A stretch of 64,000 nt of DNA from Dryocosmus kuriphilus (GCA_038277395.1 CM076195.1:158381911-158445910); one strand, 5' to 3'. Positions 11,821-22,704 are shown, counted from the stretch's first letter. Numbers and translations are program-made. The notes: a model not told the origin generated them from the sequence alone.

Positions 11821-12685
11821 AATAATAAATGGAGTTTTAATGGACTATTTTATTTTATTATGAGTTTTTTAATCGACCGTCTAGACCAATTATATATTTT
11901 TCAACATTTTCCTTCATTTTTTGGAAAATTGTTAATTATCATATGGATTAATAATTCACGGTCAAAGGAAAAAGGAGAGGAAAAATTGGATTACTCCAAT
12001 TTTTAACATTCAAAGAAACAAAACTGGTTATTAAACTTTATCTCAATCAAAAAACTAACTTTAAAATACAGAAACCATGGAGGAAAACAATAAATCATAA
12101 AAAAAGTTTGTGAAATACGATAAATACACGTGAAGATTTTGACAATTCATTGACATAACCTAAATGTTTCTTTCATTTAAAAAAGCTACTTCACATGGAA
12201 AGAACAGAAGTGTAAGTAATGTAAGCAAGAAATTATAAAAAAGCTGAGTAAAAATTTACAGGTAGACCATGTTTTTAACAATTTATCTATTGTCACTTAC
12301 CTTAAACACTAAAACACGTAATACTTGTTCTTACACTGCAACGATTGCAATTTAACCATTAACCTTCAATAGAAAGATATAATTACTCTTTACTAAAATA
12401 ACCATTCACAGTTCTAAAACGTTCCGGCGAATATATATCATCCAATAATAAGAGGAATAAAAATTTATTGTGCCCGCGCATATTAATTGTGGCGCGTATT
12501 TTTGAATTTCTTGAAAGTCAAACTATGTGATAATTCTTACAGAGAAGAATCTAAACTTTGTAAAATAAAGGGAAAAATGGTAAAATTGGGTGAAAATTCT
12601 GGATCTTAGGGTTTTAAGGGAATTTTATAAATTTAAGGGGAAAAAAGGAGGATTAGGGAAAAAAGTGGACGGAGTAGCATTCCTG

Positions 12686-15097
12686 AATATATTTTTCAAT
12701 ATTCTTTGTCAATCTTAATATTTGATATAAAAACGTCGTTGTATATCTTCCTTAGTTGTGAGTGGAGAGGATAATGTTTAACCTGAAAAGTCCCCATTTC
12801 GTGATGTGAAAGCTTGTTTGAAATAAACAATATTAAGCATTCGTAAATACAACAAAACTACATCCTGGAATATATTATTCACACCCTGATCGACAAATAA
12901 CGTATAATATAGGTTATATATACGTAAAATGTGCGGTATAAGCATTTTGTTTCTCGTTTCTTTTTAATCTCATTTTTGCCCACGTCTCTCTTAACCAATT
13001 TTTGCTCGCACAATTTTTTTACTCCGCTTTCACTCTCAGACCCTCAATTATTAATTAACATTAGATGTGACACCTCCCTCCATATTTCGATGAGGACTAA
13101 GAAATTAACAATTGAATAGTAGTAACTGACTGGAACTTGGATAAAAGAATGCTTGGATTTCCTGAGTTTGCCTAAGGATGAAGAATTTGAATTTCTGTTT
13201 TTCCTATTCTTTATTTTTGGGGAACTCCATGCCGGATTCACAAACTGACACAACTTATTAGACATATACAAATATAAATACGTCGCAGATATTAGGATTG
13301 CTACAAGACCTGGAAGACCTGAAAGACCTGGGAAAGTCATGGAATTTTTAAAGTGACCAATTTTTTTTCACTCGCACCTATTTCAAAATCTTAATAATTA
13401 TCCTAGTACTGAAGGGCGAATTTCAAATTTGCGAATTGATACGAATTAATTTTTTACTAATAAAAATAATGTGATTATAATTCCAGATTTAAAGACTTTA
13501 AAAATAATATTATTAAGAATTATTGAGATTTCAGTCATTTTTAAAAAGCCCTTTAAATTTGGATTGATTAACGGAGTGTCTTGCGACTCGGAAAACGCGA
13601 GAAGCCGGGAATTTTGTGCACCTTGAAAAATACGGGAAAATTCTTTAATTTCATGAAAAGAAAGTTGGAAAAGTTGGAAATTCAACTAGATTTTTTTTAC
13701 TTCTTTTCTTTGATTAATAATAATTGAACTGCTTTTGGTTGTTAACTCATTTTTTTTAAATTTAAATAATCGGTTGAAAATTAATAGTTACGTTTTTTGT
13801 TTAAAATTGTTTTTATATTTTTGGTTAATAATTCAACTATTTTGTTACAAATTGGTCTTTTTATGTCATTAATTAAACTATTCTGTTGAAAATTAATTTT
13901 CTGTTGAAAATGTAAGAATTTTTACTTAAAAATTCACTTCTTTATCTAAAAATGTAACTTTTCAAAACAAAAAATTAAAATGTAATGGTTGAAATTTCAC
14001 CTGTTATGTTTTTTCATGAAAAGTTGGAAATTCAACTATTTTTATTTGAAAATTAATTCTTTTTTTGTAAATGCAATTATCTTGCTGAAAATTGGTCCTT
14101 TTTAGTTAAAAATAAAACTATTTCGTTCAAAATTTATTTATTTAAAATTTATTTATTTACTTTTTTTGGTGAAAATTGAACTTTTTTTAAAATTAAAATT
14201 TGAAATATTTTGTTTGAAACTTCAACTGATATATTTTTTGTTGAAAAGTTCGAAATTCAACTATGTTTTTTGAAAATTCCTTTTCTTTGATCTATAATAA
14301 TTAAATTACTTTTGACTGCTAATTTTTCTTTTTTTTGTTGACAATTCAAATATTTGGTTTAAAATCATTTTTTAAAAATTTTTGGTTAAAAATTCAACTA
14401 TTATATTTTTGGTTAAATATTTAATTATTTTGTTGAAAATGCAATATTTCGATTTGAAATCTTAAAAAATCAAAGCGTTGTTGAAAACCCCCGATTTTTT
14501 GAAACTCGAAACGTAATATAAAATTATAAATTGGAGAAAAGTTGCTGAAGTCCGAATTATTTGAAAATGCGCAAAGACACATTGTCTTTGATAAATTGTA
14601 TATTTTTTGAAAAAAATAAAAAATGTTATGCTTGAAATTTCATCAGTTTAAACCCGAAACATCATGAAAATTTGAAGCCGGACTTCTATAGCAATCCTGA
14701 AAATGAAATCGGATAATTGAGAGAAATTCAATTTCGAAATTAAAAAAAAAAATTTTTAAAAACATAAAAATCACGAAATTCGAATTTTCCGGTCAGTTTT
14801 TCATGAAAATGTATATTTTCAATTAATTTAAGGAAAATTAAGCTTATTATGAAAAGCTTTAATTTTTATTTTTGGAAAATATTAAAAATCGAAAAAATTG
14901 AAAATGCTATAACTCTTCGAAGAAAATTTTTTCAATCAAAATATCTGAGACGTATTTTTTCCTAAACGTAAATTTAAAAAAACTGTGGTGATAAATATTT
15001 GTCTTTTGTGAATCAAGCAGGAAGTTCCTCCTTGTGTTAATAATAAATTTCATTGAATTTCGAGTATAAGACTTGAATTTTTAAATTGATATTTTCT
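12686..15097. other. AT-rich intronic DNA with degenerate TTGAAAA-type repeats
   Basis: No gene seen on either strand. From ~13720 to 14470 the sequence is a degenerate array of short phrases such as 'ttgaaaattcaactattt' and 'ttggttaaaaattcaact', a kind also seen at 43040-43230 and 55990-57770. At ~13300-13350 a short stretch ('acctggaagacctgaaag') resembles the subterminal sequence of hAT copy 1 and may be a hAT end fragment. I looked for the next transporter exon here and did not find one. Confidence 0.6.
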
Positions 15098-15101
15098 TTA
15101 A

Positions 15102-15462
15102 GGCCATGTAACACATATTTACGTCATACGGTTTCTACCTAATCGACATTTTTTTTGGCACCAACTTACGTCCACACAAAATGAGATATGGAGTTGAAAA
15201 TTTTAGAAACTAAATAAAAACAACTGAAGAACGTTTGTCTGGGCCTAAAATTTTATAATTACAAAAAAATAAAAAATAAAATTATTTCCAAACATTTTTT
15301 TGTAATTATAAAAATTGAGGACTACAGAAACTTTCCTTGTTGGTTTTTATTCAGTTTCCCAACTTTTTAACTCGATATCTCATTTCATGTGGACGTAAGT
15401 TGGTCCTAAAGAAAATGTCGGTAATGTAGGAACTGTATGACGTAAGTGAGTGTTACATGGCC
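15102..15462. mobile_element. MITE with TTAA flanks
   Basis: A 361-bp element. The ends GGCCATGTAACAC and GTGTTACATGGCC are inverted, the inverted arms extend ~130 bp (with 'acttacgtccac' and 'gagatat' on both sides), and there is no coding potential. TTAA at 15098-15101 and 15463-15466 suggests a piggyBac-type TTAA duplication. A 3-bp TAA/TTA duplication cannot be excluded. Confidence 0.75.
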
Positions 15463-15512
15463 TTAAATACTATATTTATTTTGAAGAAAGTTTCTCATAT
15501 TTATTTATTTAC

Positions 15513-15891
15513 CTGGAACATAGGCCGCATATTGCCCCAAGACTTACAAGCCACTTGGCCCATTCCCATCCGATTTTATCAAAGAGATGAGGAAATGGTG
15601 CATCTGGATTCTGTTCGTAATAAGGCAAGACCATCGTAAGGACCACAGAAACCCCAAAATAAGCTAAAAAGACGACTGAGAGAGATGCCACGATAGCTAT
15701 TGGAATTGATTTTTGAGGATTTCTGGCTTCTTCTCCAGTAGTGGCAACACAATCAAATCCGATAAACCCATAGAAACATGTCGCAGCGCCTGATATAATC
15801 CCGGTAATTCCATATGGTGCAAATCCTCCGGATCCATGTTTGCAATCATCTTCTGTACATTTAGGATGGGTCTTCCAGTTTTCTGGGTCAG
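15513..15891 (-). CDS. Cationic amino acid transporter (SLC7/CAT family), exon C of three visible
   Basis: Part of a plasma-membrane transporter that imports arginine, lysine and ornithine (y+ system; relatives include mammalian SLC7A1-4 and insect slimfast). The exon follows a 3' splice site (ctacag, AG at 15893-15892) and ends at CAG/GTAAAT (GT at 15512-15511). It encodes DPENWK, a short Cys-containing extracellular loop (HPKCTEDDCKH), then the most conserved CAT stretch: GFAPYG, a membrane helix with SGAATCFYGFIGFDC, the signature ATTGEEARNPQKSIP, another helix (IAIVASLSVVFLAYFGVSVV) and the start of the next (WLVSLGAICGLCS). Its first codon is completed by the G at the end of exon B, giving FKADPENW across the junction. 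The next exon should begin with the family's SLLGSMFP-like segment; it is not in the window. Confidence 0.9.
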
Positions 15892-15964
15892 CTGTAGACA
15901 ATATTTTTAGGATTATTAATTTAACATGGGAAATCTGGAAATCATGTGTCTTAGGGGTCTAATC

Positions 15965-16983
15965 GGACGAGCGACCTAAATTAGGTGAACCAGAGGGACT
16001 GTATCGCGAGATACGGCTGCCCTGGGGAACTGGGGGTCTCTGGTCTGCGGGACCCTGACCAAGAAACGATCCTTCCAGGTGGTAATGGCAAAGCCTCCTG
16101 GAATATCGGGGGATGTGAGTTTTCATGCTCCCAAGCTAAGACGTGATCGCCTTGTCGAAAGCTGAATGGCACCAGGGTTACCAAATCCTTGAACACTCCG
16201 GTTTGCCCCCCTCAACTGAGACGGACATGGCGCAGTTTAAAAGAGTTGTCGGAACGGAGACTTAGGGCTACCATGTCGAATCCCTTAGTATTCAGACCCC
16301 TTCCCTGTAAGCGGGGCTCTGCAGGGAGCAGTATTTTAATCCCCCAGCTTCCCATGTGGGGCCCAATATGGCGAACACAGAAAACACCAGTAATAAAAAT
16401 AAGAGCCCCTCTCAGGAGACTTTATTTATTTACTTAGTTAACCCATCGCCAAAAGGGGACGGCTCCAAAGGGGTCGGCTCCCAAGTAGCGAAGGATAAAA
16501 ATTACCGGGCAGCCAAGGCTCCTCACAAGGGGTCTTTGAACAAAAAGCATCATCTGGAGCAACTACCCTTGCTCGTCATGCGGGTTAGAGGAAAAAAAGC
16601 TCCAAGGCTCTGAAACCACAGAGTTTGACCTTTGCACAGGCACAAGATGGGACTTAGTCCCACAACAGAATGCAGGAAATGCGGTAGAGACGGCGAGACA
16701 TCTCTACACTTTCTATGCCAATTTCCAGGCACTAGCTGGACTTCGGAAAGAAATCCTTGGGGATCATTTCATAGAACCTGGGGACATCTTGACGCTAAAT
16801 GTGGGCGACATTCTGGGCTTCATTAAGAGGTCTGGGATGGGGAAAAGAGGCACAATGGACTTATAGTCTGGGCGCCGGGGGAGGAGGTGGTTTTAGTGGA
16901 TAGGGGCCATCTACGCCGAGTCCCACACTCAGTCCGTCAAAAGGATTTCTACCTCCTCCACCAAAAAAAAAAAAAAAAAAAAT
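15965..16983 (+). mobile_element. R1-clade LINE, internally deleted, with poly(A)
   Basis: A GC-rich island inside AT-rich intron. The 5' part (15965-16350) has no clear ORF and may be 5' UTR. At ~16371 a short ORF1-like start (MANTENTSNKNKSPS) appears. From ~16600 the sequence encodes the C-terminal tail of an R1/jockey-type ORF2, followed by a 3' UTR and an A-run ending at ~16983. That 3' UTR shares 'tagtctgg', 'ttttagtgg', 'gtcccacact' and 'ctcctcc' phrases with the 3' end of the LINE at 45268-47331. The reverse transcriptase is absent. The left boundary is approximate. Confidence 0.65.
16600..16826 (+). pseudogene. LINE ORF2 C-terminal fragment (post-RNase H zinc-finger region)
   Basis: The frame reads HRHKMGLSPTTECRKCG, then GETSLHFLCQFP, and ends at SGLH. 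This Cys-x2-Cys...His-x4-Cys pattern after a 'MGL' block is typical of the extreme C-terminus of R1/jockey-group ORF2 proteins. The endonuclease, reverse transcriptase and RNase H domains are missing, so this is a remnant joined to the element's 5' part by an internal deletion. Confidence 0.65.
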
Positions 16984-18730
16984 ATACAAATCTATATGTC
17001 GCATTTCAAAAAACTTTTTTAAGAATAACAAAGATATCTTAGTTACACGTGCTGACAAAGGCAATGTTACTGTTCTTCTAGATAAACTCTCATATTACTC
17101 AAAAATGAATTCAATGCTTAATGATTCTAATACTTATGATCATCTCAACTCCAATTCTTTAACAAAATTACAAAAATCTACGGCCTCTTTAATAAAATAT
17201 TGGACTACTAAAGGTTATTTTAAAATCATAAATAAAAATTTATTTTCCGTTTCAAATACTAACATAGTTAGGATGTAGGGACTTCCTAAAATTCACAAAG
17301 ACAATATTCCTCTTAGACCCGTTGTTTCTTATATAAATACCCCAACATACTTTCTATCCAAATTTATAAATAATATTCTTTCAAAATCTATTCCAAAACT
17401 AAGCTCTTTTGTCAAAAATTCCATTACCTTCCGTAATGGTATCATTAACTTAAAGGTTCCTGATAACCACATTTTCTTATTCTTAGATGTCTCTTCTTTG
17501 TTCACCAATATACCCTTAGATCTTGTCCCTTCTGGCATAAATAACAGATGGTCTTATATTGAAAAATTCACATACATTTCTCAAGATGATTTTAACAATG
17601 GTGTTACTTCCTTATGAAATCAACCACCTTTCAATTCGATAAAAAATTTTATAATCAAAATTATGGCACACCTATGGGTTCTCCAATCTCAGGCATTTTA
17701 GCTGAAATTGTTTTGCAAGACCTAGAACATAACGTTGTCAAAAAACTTAATTTCCAAATCTTCTCCTTTTACCGTTACGACACTTTTCTGATTGTTCCAA
17801 GAGATAAAATCCACGAAATCGTTTCCAAATTCAATAGTTATCATAATAGATTACAATTCACTTTTGAAACCGAATCAGAAAAAAGCATAAGCTTTTTAAA
17901 CATTAAAATCATTAGGGATGACTTGGGTAATATTTCTACGAAATGGTATAGGAAGAATACATATTCCGGTAGACTTCTAAATTTTGTATCTAATCATCCA
18001 TTACATCAAAAAATTAGCATTATCAAAAACATTGTCGACTCAGCCATTTTACTCTCAGATAGAAATTTTCATCAAGAAAACTTAGCTCTTGCCAAAGAAA
18101 TTTTACTTTATAATAATTACCCGGAATATTTTATTAATAAACACATCAAATATAGGCTATTTCAAATCAACAATAGACCTTCTACCCCACAAAATTTTAC
18201 TTCTAATGATCTTCAAATTATTGAACTTAAAAAAACTATTGTCTCTTTTAATTTCTATCCTGAAATCTCTTATTCAATTCGCAGATTATTCTCAAATTAG
18301 AATATTAGTACAATCTTTAGAATCGATTCTAAATTTAACTTTTTTATAAAACTAGGCAAAGATCCACTTGAAAAATTAGAAAATTGTAACGTCGTTTATA
18401 AATTTTACTGCTCTTGTGGCCAATCCTACATTGGCCAAATACAAAGATCTCTCAAAACTAGGAGAGATGAACATCTTAGAAATATCAATCATTGCAAAAA
18501 GGACCACAACGAAATAGCTAAACACATCCATTCAGAATATAACTGTGACTCATCAGCCATAAAATGGGATAACATTAAAATCTTACATAAAGAACAAAAT
18601 TACCACAAAAGATCTTTCATGGAAATGGCTTATATTATTAAGAAAGAAGGAGAGAGAGCTTTAAATAAGCTTACTGATTTAACTTTTTATAATTCTACCT
18701 ACAACATGATTTTAAATAACATTCACTAAT
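16984..18730 (+). pseudogene. Penelope-like element: reverse transcriptase plus GIY-YIG endonuclease, broken
   Basis: PLEs encode one protein that copies RNA and nicks target DNA. Recognisable in order: NNKDILVTRADKGNVTV (N-terminal RT region), a stop at 17276-17278 just before GLPKIHK and PLRPVVS, LDVSSLFTNIP (catalytic region A), a frameshift near 17610, YGTPMGSPISGILAEIVLQD, then the active-site region reading FYRYDTFLI, FLNIKIIRD, and after a stop at 18298 a GIY-YIG domain (VVYKFYCSCGQSYIGQ, R and H of the following helix, EMAY glutamate) ending at ~18729. The usual YxDD has lost about two residues, consistent with an in-frame 6-bp deletion, so the RT would be inactive even without the other damage. 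The 5' end is missing: the element starts directly after the LINE poly(A). Confidence 0.85.
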
Positions 18731-19385
18731 CAGAATATAAAATTTAACTGATTACGTTTTGAATTTCTCTCTTTCCTTAATTCCTTTTCTTCAATTTACT
18801 TCTCTCTTTTCTTCATCCCTTCTCTCTCTTTCCCCTTCCCTCTTCTCTATTACTTTCATATCCCATCACGCCTTCCATTTCTATTAGTACATACAAGGTC
18901 TCACAACGGCGTGGTACGTTGCACCTCGCTCCATCAAAACAAAACTCTTTTTCATAATTTTTCAAAATTTACTCTAATTTTATATAAAAAAATGGAACTT
19001 CCAAAGGACTAATCAAAACTCTTAAAATTTAAAGTACTTCTTCAAGGTAAATAATTTTAATATATTCTTTAAAAATTTCACGAAAACCTTTTAGGGTTAT
19101 ATTTTCTGTCAATCTTTTTAAATATCAAATTCTGACCTTACATATGTTTTCTTTCTTCCTAAATATTTTCTAATTTTCTCTGCTTGTTAACTATAGATTT
19201 TTCTCAATGGAGTCCTGGTGTTTACCTCTCTTTGGAGAAATTTTATTTATGACTTATTTCGTATAGTACTCTGAACATGGTTTTCCCTTATTTTTGGAAA
19301 CAAATCCTCACACACACTTTTATCAACCATATTTTAAAAAATTGATGTAATTATGATTCTGACTTTCTAATTTGGTAAGTTCTTT
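18731..19385. other. PLE 3' flank, pyrimidine-rich then AT-rich
   Basis: Directly downstream of the PLE reading frame. 18760-18880 is a C/T-rich tract and the rest is AT-rich. No gene. It may be PLE 3' UTR. Confidence 0.45.
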
Positions 19386-19890
19386 TTCACAACTCGAGTA
19401 TCGAAAATTCGATTTTCGACGTCTGCAGAGCATGGCGAATTTGGTCGATTACACGTTGCTTCCTCAAGAGTGAGGAAACAATCTTCGGGTTATATTCTCA
19501 ACTCAAATGAGTGAGGAAAAAATCATCGGGTGTTTTCGTGTCAAATCGTAGCATATCGATGTACGATTCTCGCGTGCTCGCTTGTTCGTAGCTACGTTCA
19601 CACCAATTTACACATTCAAAATGGCGTCTACGTCAAAAAACAGAGACGAAATGTTCGGTGAAGAGGAGGACTATCTTATTTTATAGAAACAGGTATCGTT
19701 TCGTATTCTCGCTTATGCTCTTCATACGTCAAACATCAAATTTTCGATACACTCATTGTGAAAAGTGGTATGCACAACTCGATGAGAATTGACATATTTA
19801 CCAGGGACCTGAAGTTGACGGCGGAAGGCCGTCAACTTCAGGTCCTTGGTAAATATGTCAATCCTCAACTTGTTGTGCAATGTACTATTC
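19386..19890 (+). mobile_element. Hairpin-bearing MITE-like unit, copy 1
   Basis: The first ~380 bp have inverted ends (TTTTTCACAACTCGAG and, inverted, ACTTTTCACAATGAG). They are followed at once by a strong hairpin (19790-19862) and a closing 'cttgttgtgcaatgtactattc'. The whole ~500-bp unit recurs at 20978-21505 in direct orientation with ~95% identity by eye. It contains a 21-codon ORF at 19621-19686 (MASTSK...EEEDYLIL) that is also present, altered, in copy 2. Superfamily unknown. Confidence 0.65.
19790..19862. repeat. Near-perfect hairpin, ~34-bp stem
   Basis: TTGACATATTTACCAGGGAC... on the left pairs with ...GTCCTTGGTAAATATGTCAA on the right around a loop of a few bases (gaag). The stem carries one or two mismatches. 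It could fold as a pre-miRNA-sized RNA hairpin if transcribed. A diverged copy is at 21387-21476. Confidence 0.8.
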
Positions 19891-19980
19891 TCTCATCAAA
19901 GTAACCTTTGTAATCACAACATTGTTTATTTACTAAATGTACCACGTTTGTATTTCCAACAGATTTTCGAAATTCTATAC

Positions 19981-20018
19981 TCTGAAGAGGTGATCTATTA
20001 TGATGACGAAACGTCAGT
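19981..20018 (+). ncRNA. Hammerhead-ribozyme-like core, PLE type
   Basis: CTGAAGA box, then a helix GTGATC/GATGAC around a TATTAT loop (one mismatch), then CGAAACGTC. This is the order found in PLE hammerheads (CUGAUGA-type box, stem II, GAAA, GUC). It lies 1.25 kb downstream of the PLE coding end, so it may belong to that element's terminal repeat. Confidence 0.4.
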
Positions 20019-20106
20019 AATTTCAAATTATATTTAATCTTGAAAATTTTATATTGGTCTGGAAGTGTCGTCTTTTCTACCTAACCGAATTCCTACCAGT
20101 TTCCCA

Positions 20107-21660
20107 AATTATATTAATCAGCACTTTTTTCACTTGCAACTCGTTAAAAAAAATCGCAGGATACTCTAGTTAAGTACTCGTAAGAACTTAAAAGTCTTCC
20201 GAGTTGAACGATATGTATATTGTTCTTCTGAGATTTTTTTAACAATAGCTGTAAGGTAAAAAGTACTGTAAAACAAGGTTTTGGAGATGCTTTTTTTGAG
20301 ACTTGACTTTGAGTAATTTCCAAAACGAGCGGAAGGTCATGAAAAATCTGAAAAAACCCATAGACATTCCTTCAGGTGTCTAGGAAAAATTAGACATTCC
20401 TGAATTCCAAAATATGAAAAGTCTTACTATTTAAATACTGTTTTTTTCATGCATGTCATCTTGGAAAATAGTAAAGATAGAATGTGGGTTCATGTGAAAA
20501 AAACCTTTACGAATATTCCTGGATTTAATGAGTCGAGGCAGACCTGAAGAAGTATTACAAAAAAAGGCCTCGCCTTTTCCTTCCCATCTGTAATCGGATG
20601 CTGTAAACGTCCTGCGGTTCCTATTGTCCTGTAATGGACACTTTTTTCTAACGCTTTTTCAGATCTAACTCTACTTATTAAATCCATAAATATTCATAGA
20701 GGATTTTTTCACGAAACATTTATCGGGTGAAATTGTTATAAAGTGCACGTCAATCACGTTAGAAAACTGTATATGAACCAACTTTCTACCTTTAATATTT
20801 CCCAAGATGATATGCATGTGAAGAATAGTCTGTACATAGTAAACCATTTCATATTTTGGAACTCGGGAAAGTGTACTTTTTTCTAGACACCTTGTAGAAT
20901 GTCTGTAGATTTTTTCAAATTTTTCATGACCTCCAGCTTGTTTTGGGAACAAGCCAAAGTTAAGGTCGCAAAAAAGCTTTTTCACAACTCGAGTATCGAA
21001 AATTCGATTTTCGATGTCTGCAGAGCATGGCGAATTTGGCCGATTACACGTTGCTTCCTCAAGAATGAGGAAACAATCTTCGCGTTATATTCTCTCAACC
21101 CAAATGAGTGAGGAAAAAATCATCGGGTGTTTTCGTGTCAAATCGTAGCATATCGATGTACGATTCTCGCGCGCTCGCTTGTTCGTAGCTACGTTCACAC
21201 CAATTCACACATTCAAAATGGCGTCTACGTCAAAACACAGAGAAGAAATGTTCAGTGAAGAGGAGGATTATCTTATTTCATAGAAACAGGTATCGTTTCG
21301 TATTCTCGCTCATGCTCTTCATCCGTCAGACATCGAATTTTCGATACACTCGTTGTGAAAAGTAGCATGCACAACTCGATGAGATTTGACATATTTACCA
21401 GGGAATTGAAGTTGACGGCCGAAGGCCATTCATACGGCCTTCCGCCGTTAACTTCAGGTCCCTGGTAAGTATGTCATTTCTCAACTTGTTGTGCAATATA
21501 CTATTCATAAACCTTGTTTTTCAGCACGTTTTACTTCACAGCTATTGATAAAAATTTTTCAGGAGAACAGTATGGATATCGTTCAATTCGAGAGACTTCA
21601 GACTCTTACGAGTATGTGATTATAATATTCTGCAATTTTTTTTGACTGAGTTGCAAGTGA
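20107..21660. mobile_element. Large fold-back (inverted-repeat) element
   Basis: The sequence from 20107 to ~20545 recurs inverted from ~20660 to 21660. Matching blocks include 'tttttcacttgcaactc', 'gaacgatat', 'ggtcatgaaaaat', 'aggtgtctag' and 'ttccaaaatatgaaa'. The right arm is interrupted at 20978-21505 by the hairpin-bearing unit; without it both arms are ~440 bp. The loop is ~115 bp and includes 'gtcctgcggttcctattgtcc'. Minus-strand reading frames in the arm (20671-20985) and loop (20490-20687) match nothing I recognise and are probably chance. Confidence 0.75.
20978..21505 (+). mobile_element. Hairpin-bearing MITE-like unit, copy 2
   Basis: Direct repeat of 19386-19890, inserted in the right arm of the fold-back. 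The uninterrupted left arm shows where it entered (between 'aaaaaagc' and 'accttgttt'). The hairpin is longer-looped here (21387-21476, with 'ggccgaaggcc...ggcctt'). The short ORF at 21218-21283 differs from copy 1 at about five positions, four of them amino-acid changing, so there is no sign of protein-level selection. Confidence 0.65.
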
Positions 21661-21957
21661 AAAATGTGAGGGTCGCGTACTTTTGGAACCGACTTTAGAT
21701 AATAATAATAATTAAGAATGAAACAAATTATAGAATTAATTAATATTTATTATTAAAAGAGGAGAGTTTTGTTCTCATTTTTGTTTCGAATTTAAATTTA
21801 AGACATTACGTTGATAAACGAAAATAATACAAAATTGATTTTGTCCTCTCTCTTTCAATTCAGTTACTTAAAATTTTCTATGGAATTTTTTCTTACTGTT
21901 TTGTTTCAAAAACCAATTAAAATTATTTCAATAATAATTTTAATACAATAAAAAAAT
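21661..21957. other. AT-rich spacer before the tRNA-like array
   Basis: About 300 bases of AT-rich sequence between the fold-back and the 289-bp array. No feature seen. Confidence 0.5.
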
Positions 21958-22051
21958 TAAATAAACAATTACGAGCAATTATAAATAATATATTTACACA
22001 AATTACGTCTAAATTTGCTCTATAATTTTTTATTGAAAGCAAGAAAAAATC

Positions 22052-22126
22052 CACCTCGGCCCGGATTTGAACCGGGAGCATTTCCTTTTCATCAGGAAGC
22101 GCGTTAACCAATTACACCATCGAGGC
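22052..22126 (-). tRNA. tRNA-like gene, array copy 1
   Basis: It has an A box TGGTGTAATTGG and a B box GGTTCAAATCC. The T stem is CCCGG/CCGGG, the D stem GUGU/ACGC, and the acceptor GCCUCGA/CCGAGGU has one G-U and one A-C pair. A T6 terminator follows. The anticodon arm UUCCU/AGGAA encloses GAUGAAA, which lacks U33. One extra base lies between the D and anticodon stems. The amino-acid identity is uncertain: the 7-base loop gives UGA (Ser) but there is no long variable arm. Confidence 0.5.
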
Positions 22127-22340
22127 CTTAGTGGATTCCCTCTTTCTTTCAGTGCATATGCTGACAGATGTGATACACATCTGCATCTCTCTTCTGCCAG
22201 ACTTCAATATTAAAGAATTCTTTATCAAACAAAGAATAAAACACATTAAATGAACAATTACGAGCAATTATCAATAGTATGTTTAAACAAATTACGTCTA
22301 AATTTGCTCTAAAATTTTTTATTGAAAGCAAGAAAAAATC

Positions 22341-22415
22341 CACCTCGGCCCGGATTTGAACCGGGAGCCTTTCCTTTTCAAGAGGAAGCGCGTTAACCAA
22401 TTACACCATCGAGGC
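22341..22415 (-). tRNA. tRNA-like gene, array copy 2
   Basis: Same body as copy 1, but the anticodon loop is CUUGAAA, with a proper C32-U33. This gives UGA by the best-paired stem, or UUG (Gln) if counted from the D stem without the extra base. The D-arm (UGGUGUAAU...GGUUA) resembles tRNA-Gln. Pol III boxes and T6 terminator intact. Confidence 0.55.
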
Positions 22416-22629
22416 CTTAGTGAATTCCCTCTTTCTTTCAGTGCATATGCTGACAGATGTGATACACATCTGCATCTCTCTTCTGCCAGACTTCAATGTT
22501 AAAGAATTCTTTATCAAACAAAGAATAAAACACATTAAATGAACAATTATGAGCAATTATCAATAATATGTTTAAACAAATTACGTCTAAATTTGCTCTA
22601 AAATTTTTTATTGAAAGCAAGAAAAAATC

Positions 22630-22704
22630 CACCTCGGCCCGGATTTGAACCGGGAGCATTTCCTTTTCATCAGGAAGCGCGTTAACCAATTACACCATCG
22701 AGGC
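22630..22704 (-). tRNA. tRNA-like gene, array copy 3
   Basis: Carries the GAUGAAA loop of copy 1 in a spacer nearly identical to its neighbours. The two loop types are thus interleaved along the array, pointing to exchange between units. Confidence 0.5.

Larger units (their letters stand above)
11145..11949. mobile_element. Fold-back element with PLE-like ends
   Basis: Two inverted arms of ~245 bp (11145-11388 and 11705-11949) start with AATCCATATGATAATTAAC. They surround a ~315-bp loop with no gene. Each arm carries the same tract ending 'ggccgaaacgttgtcaataa', resembling the terminal repeats of Penelope-like elements. The arms differ by only a few indels, so the structure is fairly recent or kept alike by gene conversion. 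Confidence 0.75.
5305..12685 (-). mobile_element. hAT DNA transposon (copy 2), inflated by nested insertions
   Basis: The left end CAGGGATGCTACC (5305) and the right end GTAGCATTCCTG (ending 12685) are inverted repeats. Similar subterminal 'aggggaaaaa' sequence lies inside each. Flanks gtaatata and aatatatt are only loosely alike, so the target duplication is degraded. A hAT transposase remnant is on the minus strand (5550-10404). A PIF/Harbinger composite (7002-9823) lies inside the coding region and a fold-back element (11145-11949) inside the 5' part. Between them, 10405-11144 and 11950-12685 are AT-rich and featureless. Confidence 0.75.

Noticed and set aside
12686..15500. Search for the next downstream transporter exon
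   Set aside because: No segment resembling the expected SLLGSMFP-type continuation with splice sites was seen, so that exon must lie before position 1 or be too short to recognise.
20490..20985. Minus-strand frames of 65 and 104 codons in the fold-back element, considered as a captured gene
   Set aside because: No similarity I recognise, and the arm copy of the same sequence is not open. Kept only as part of the fold-back description.
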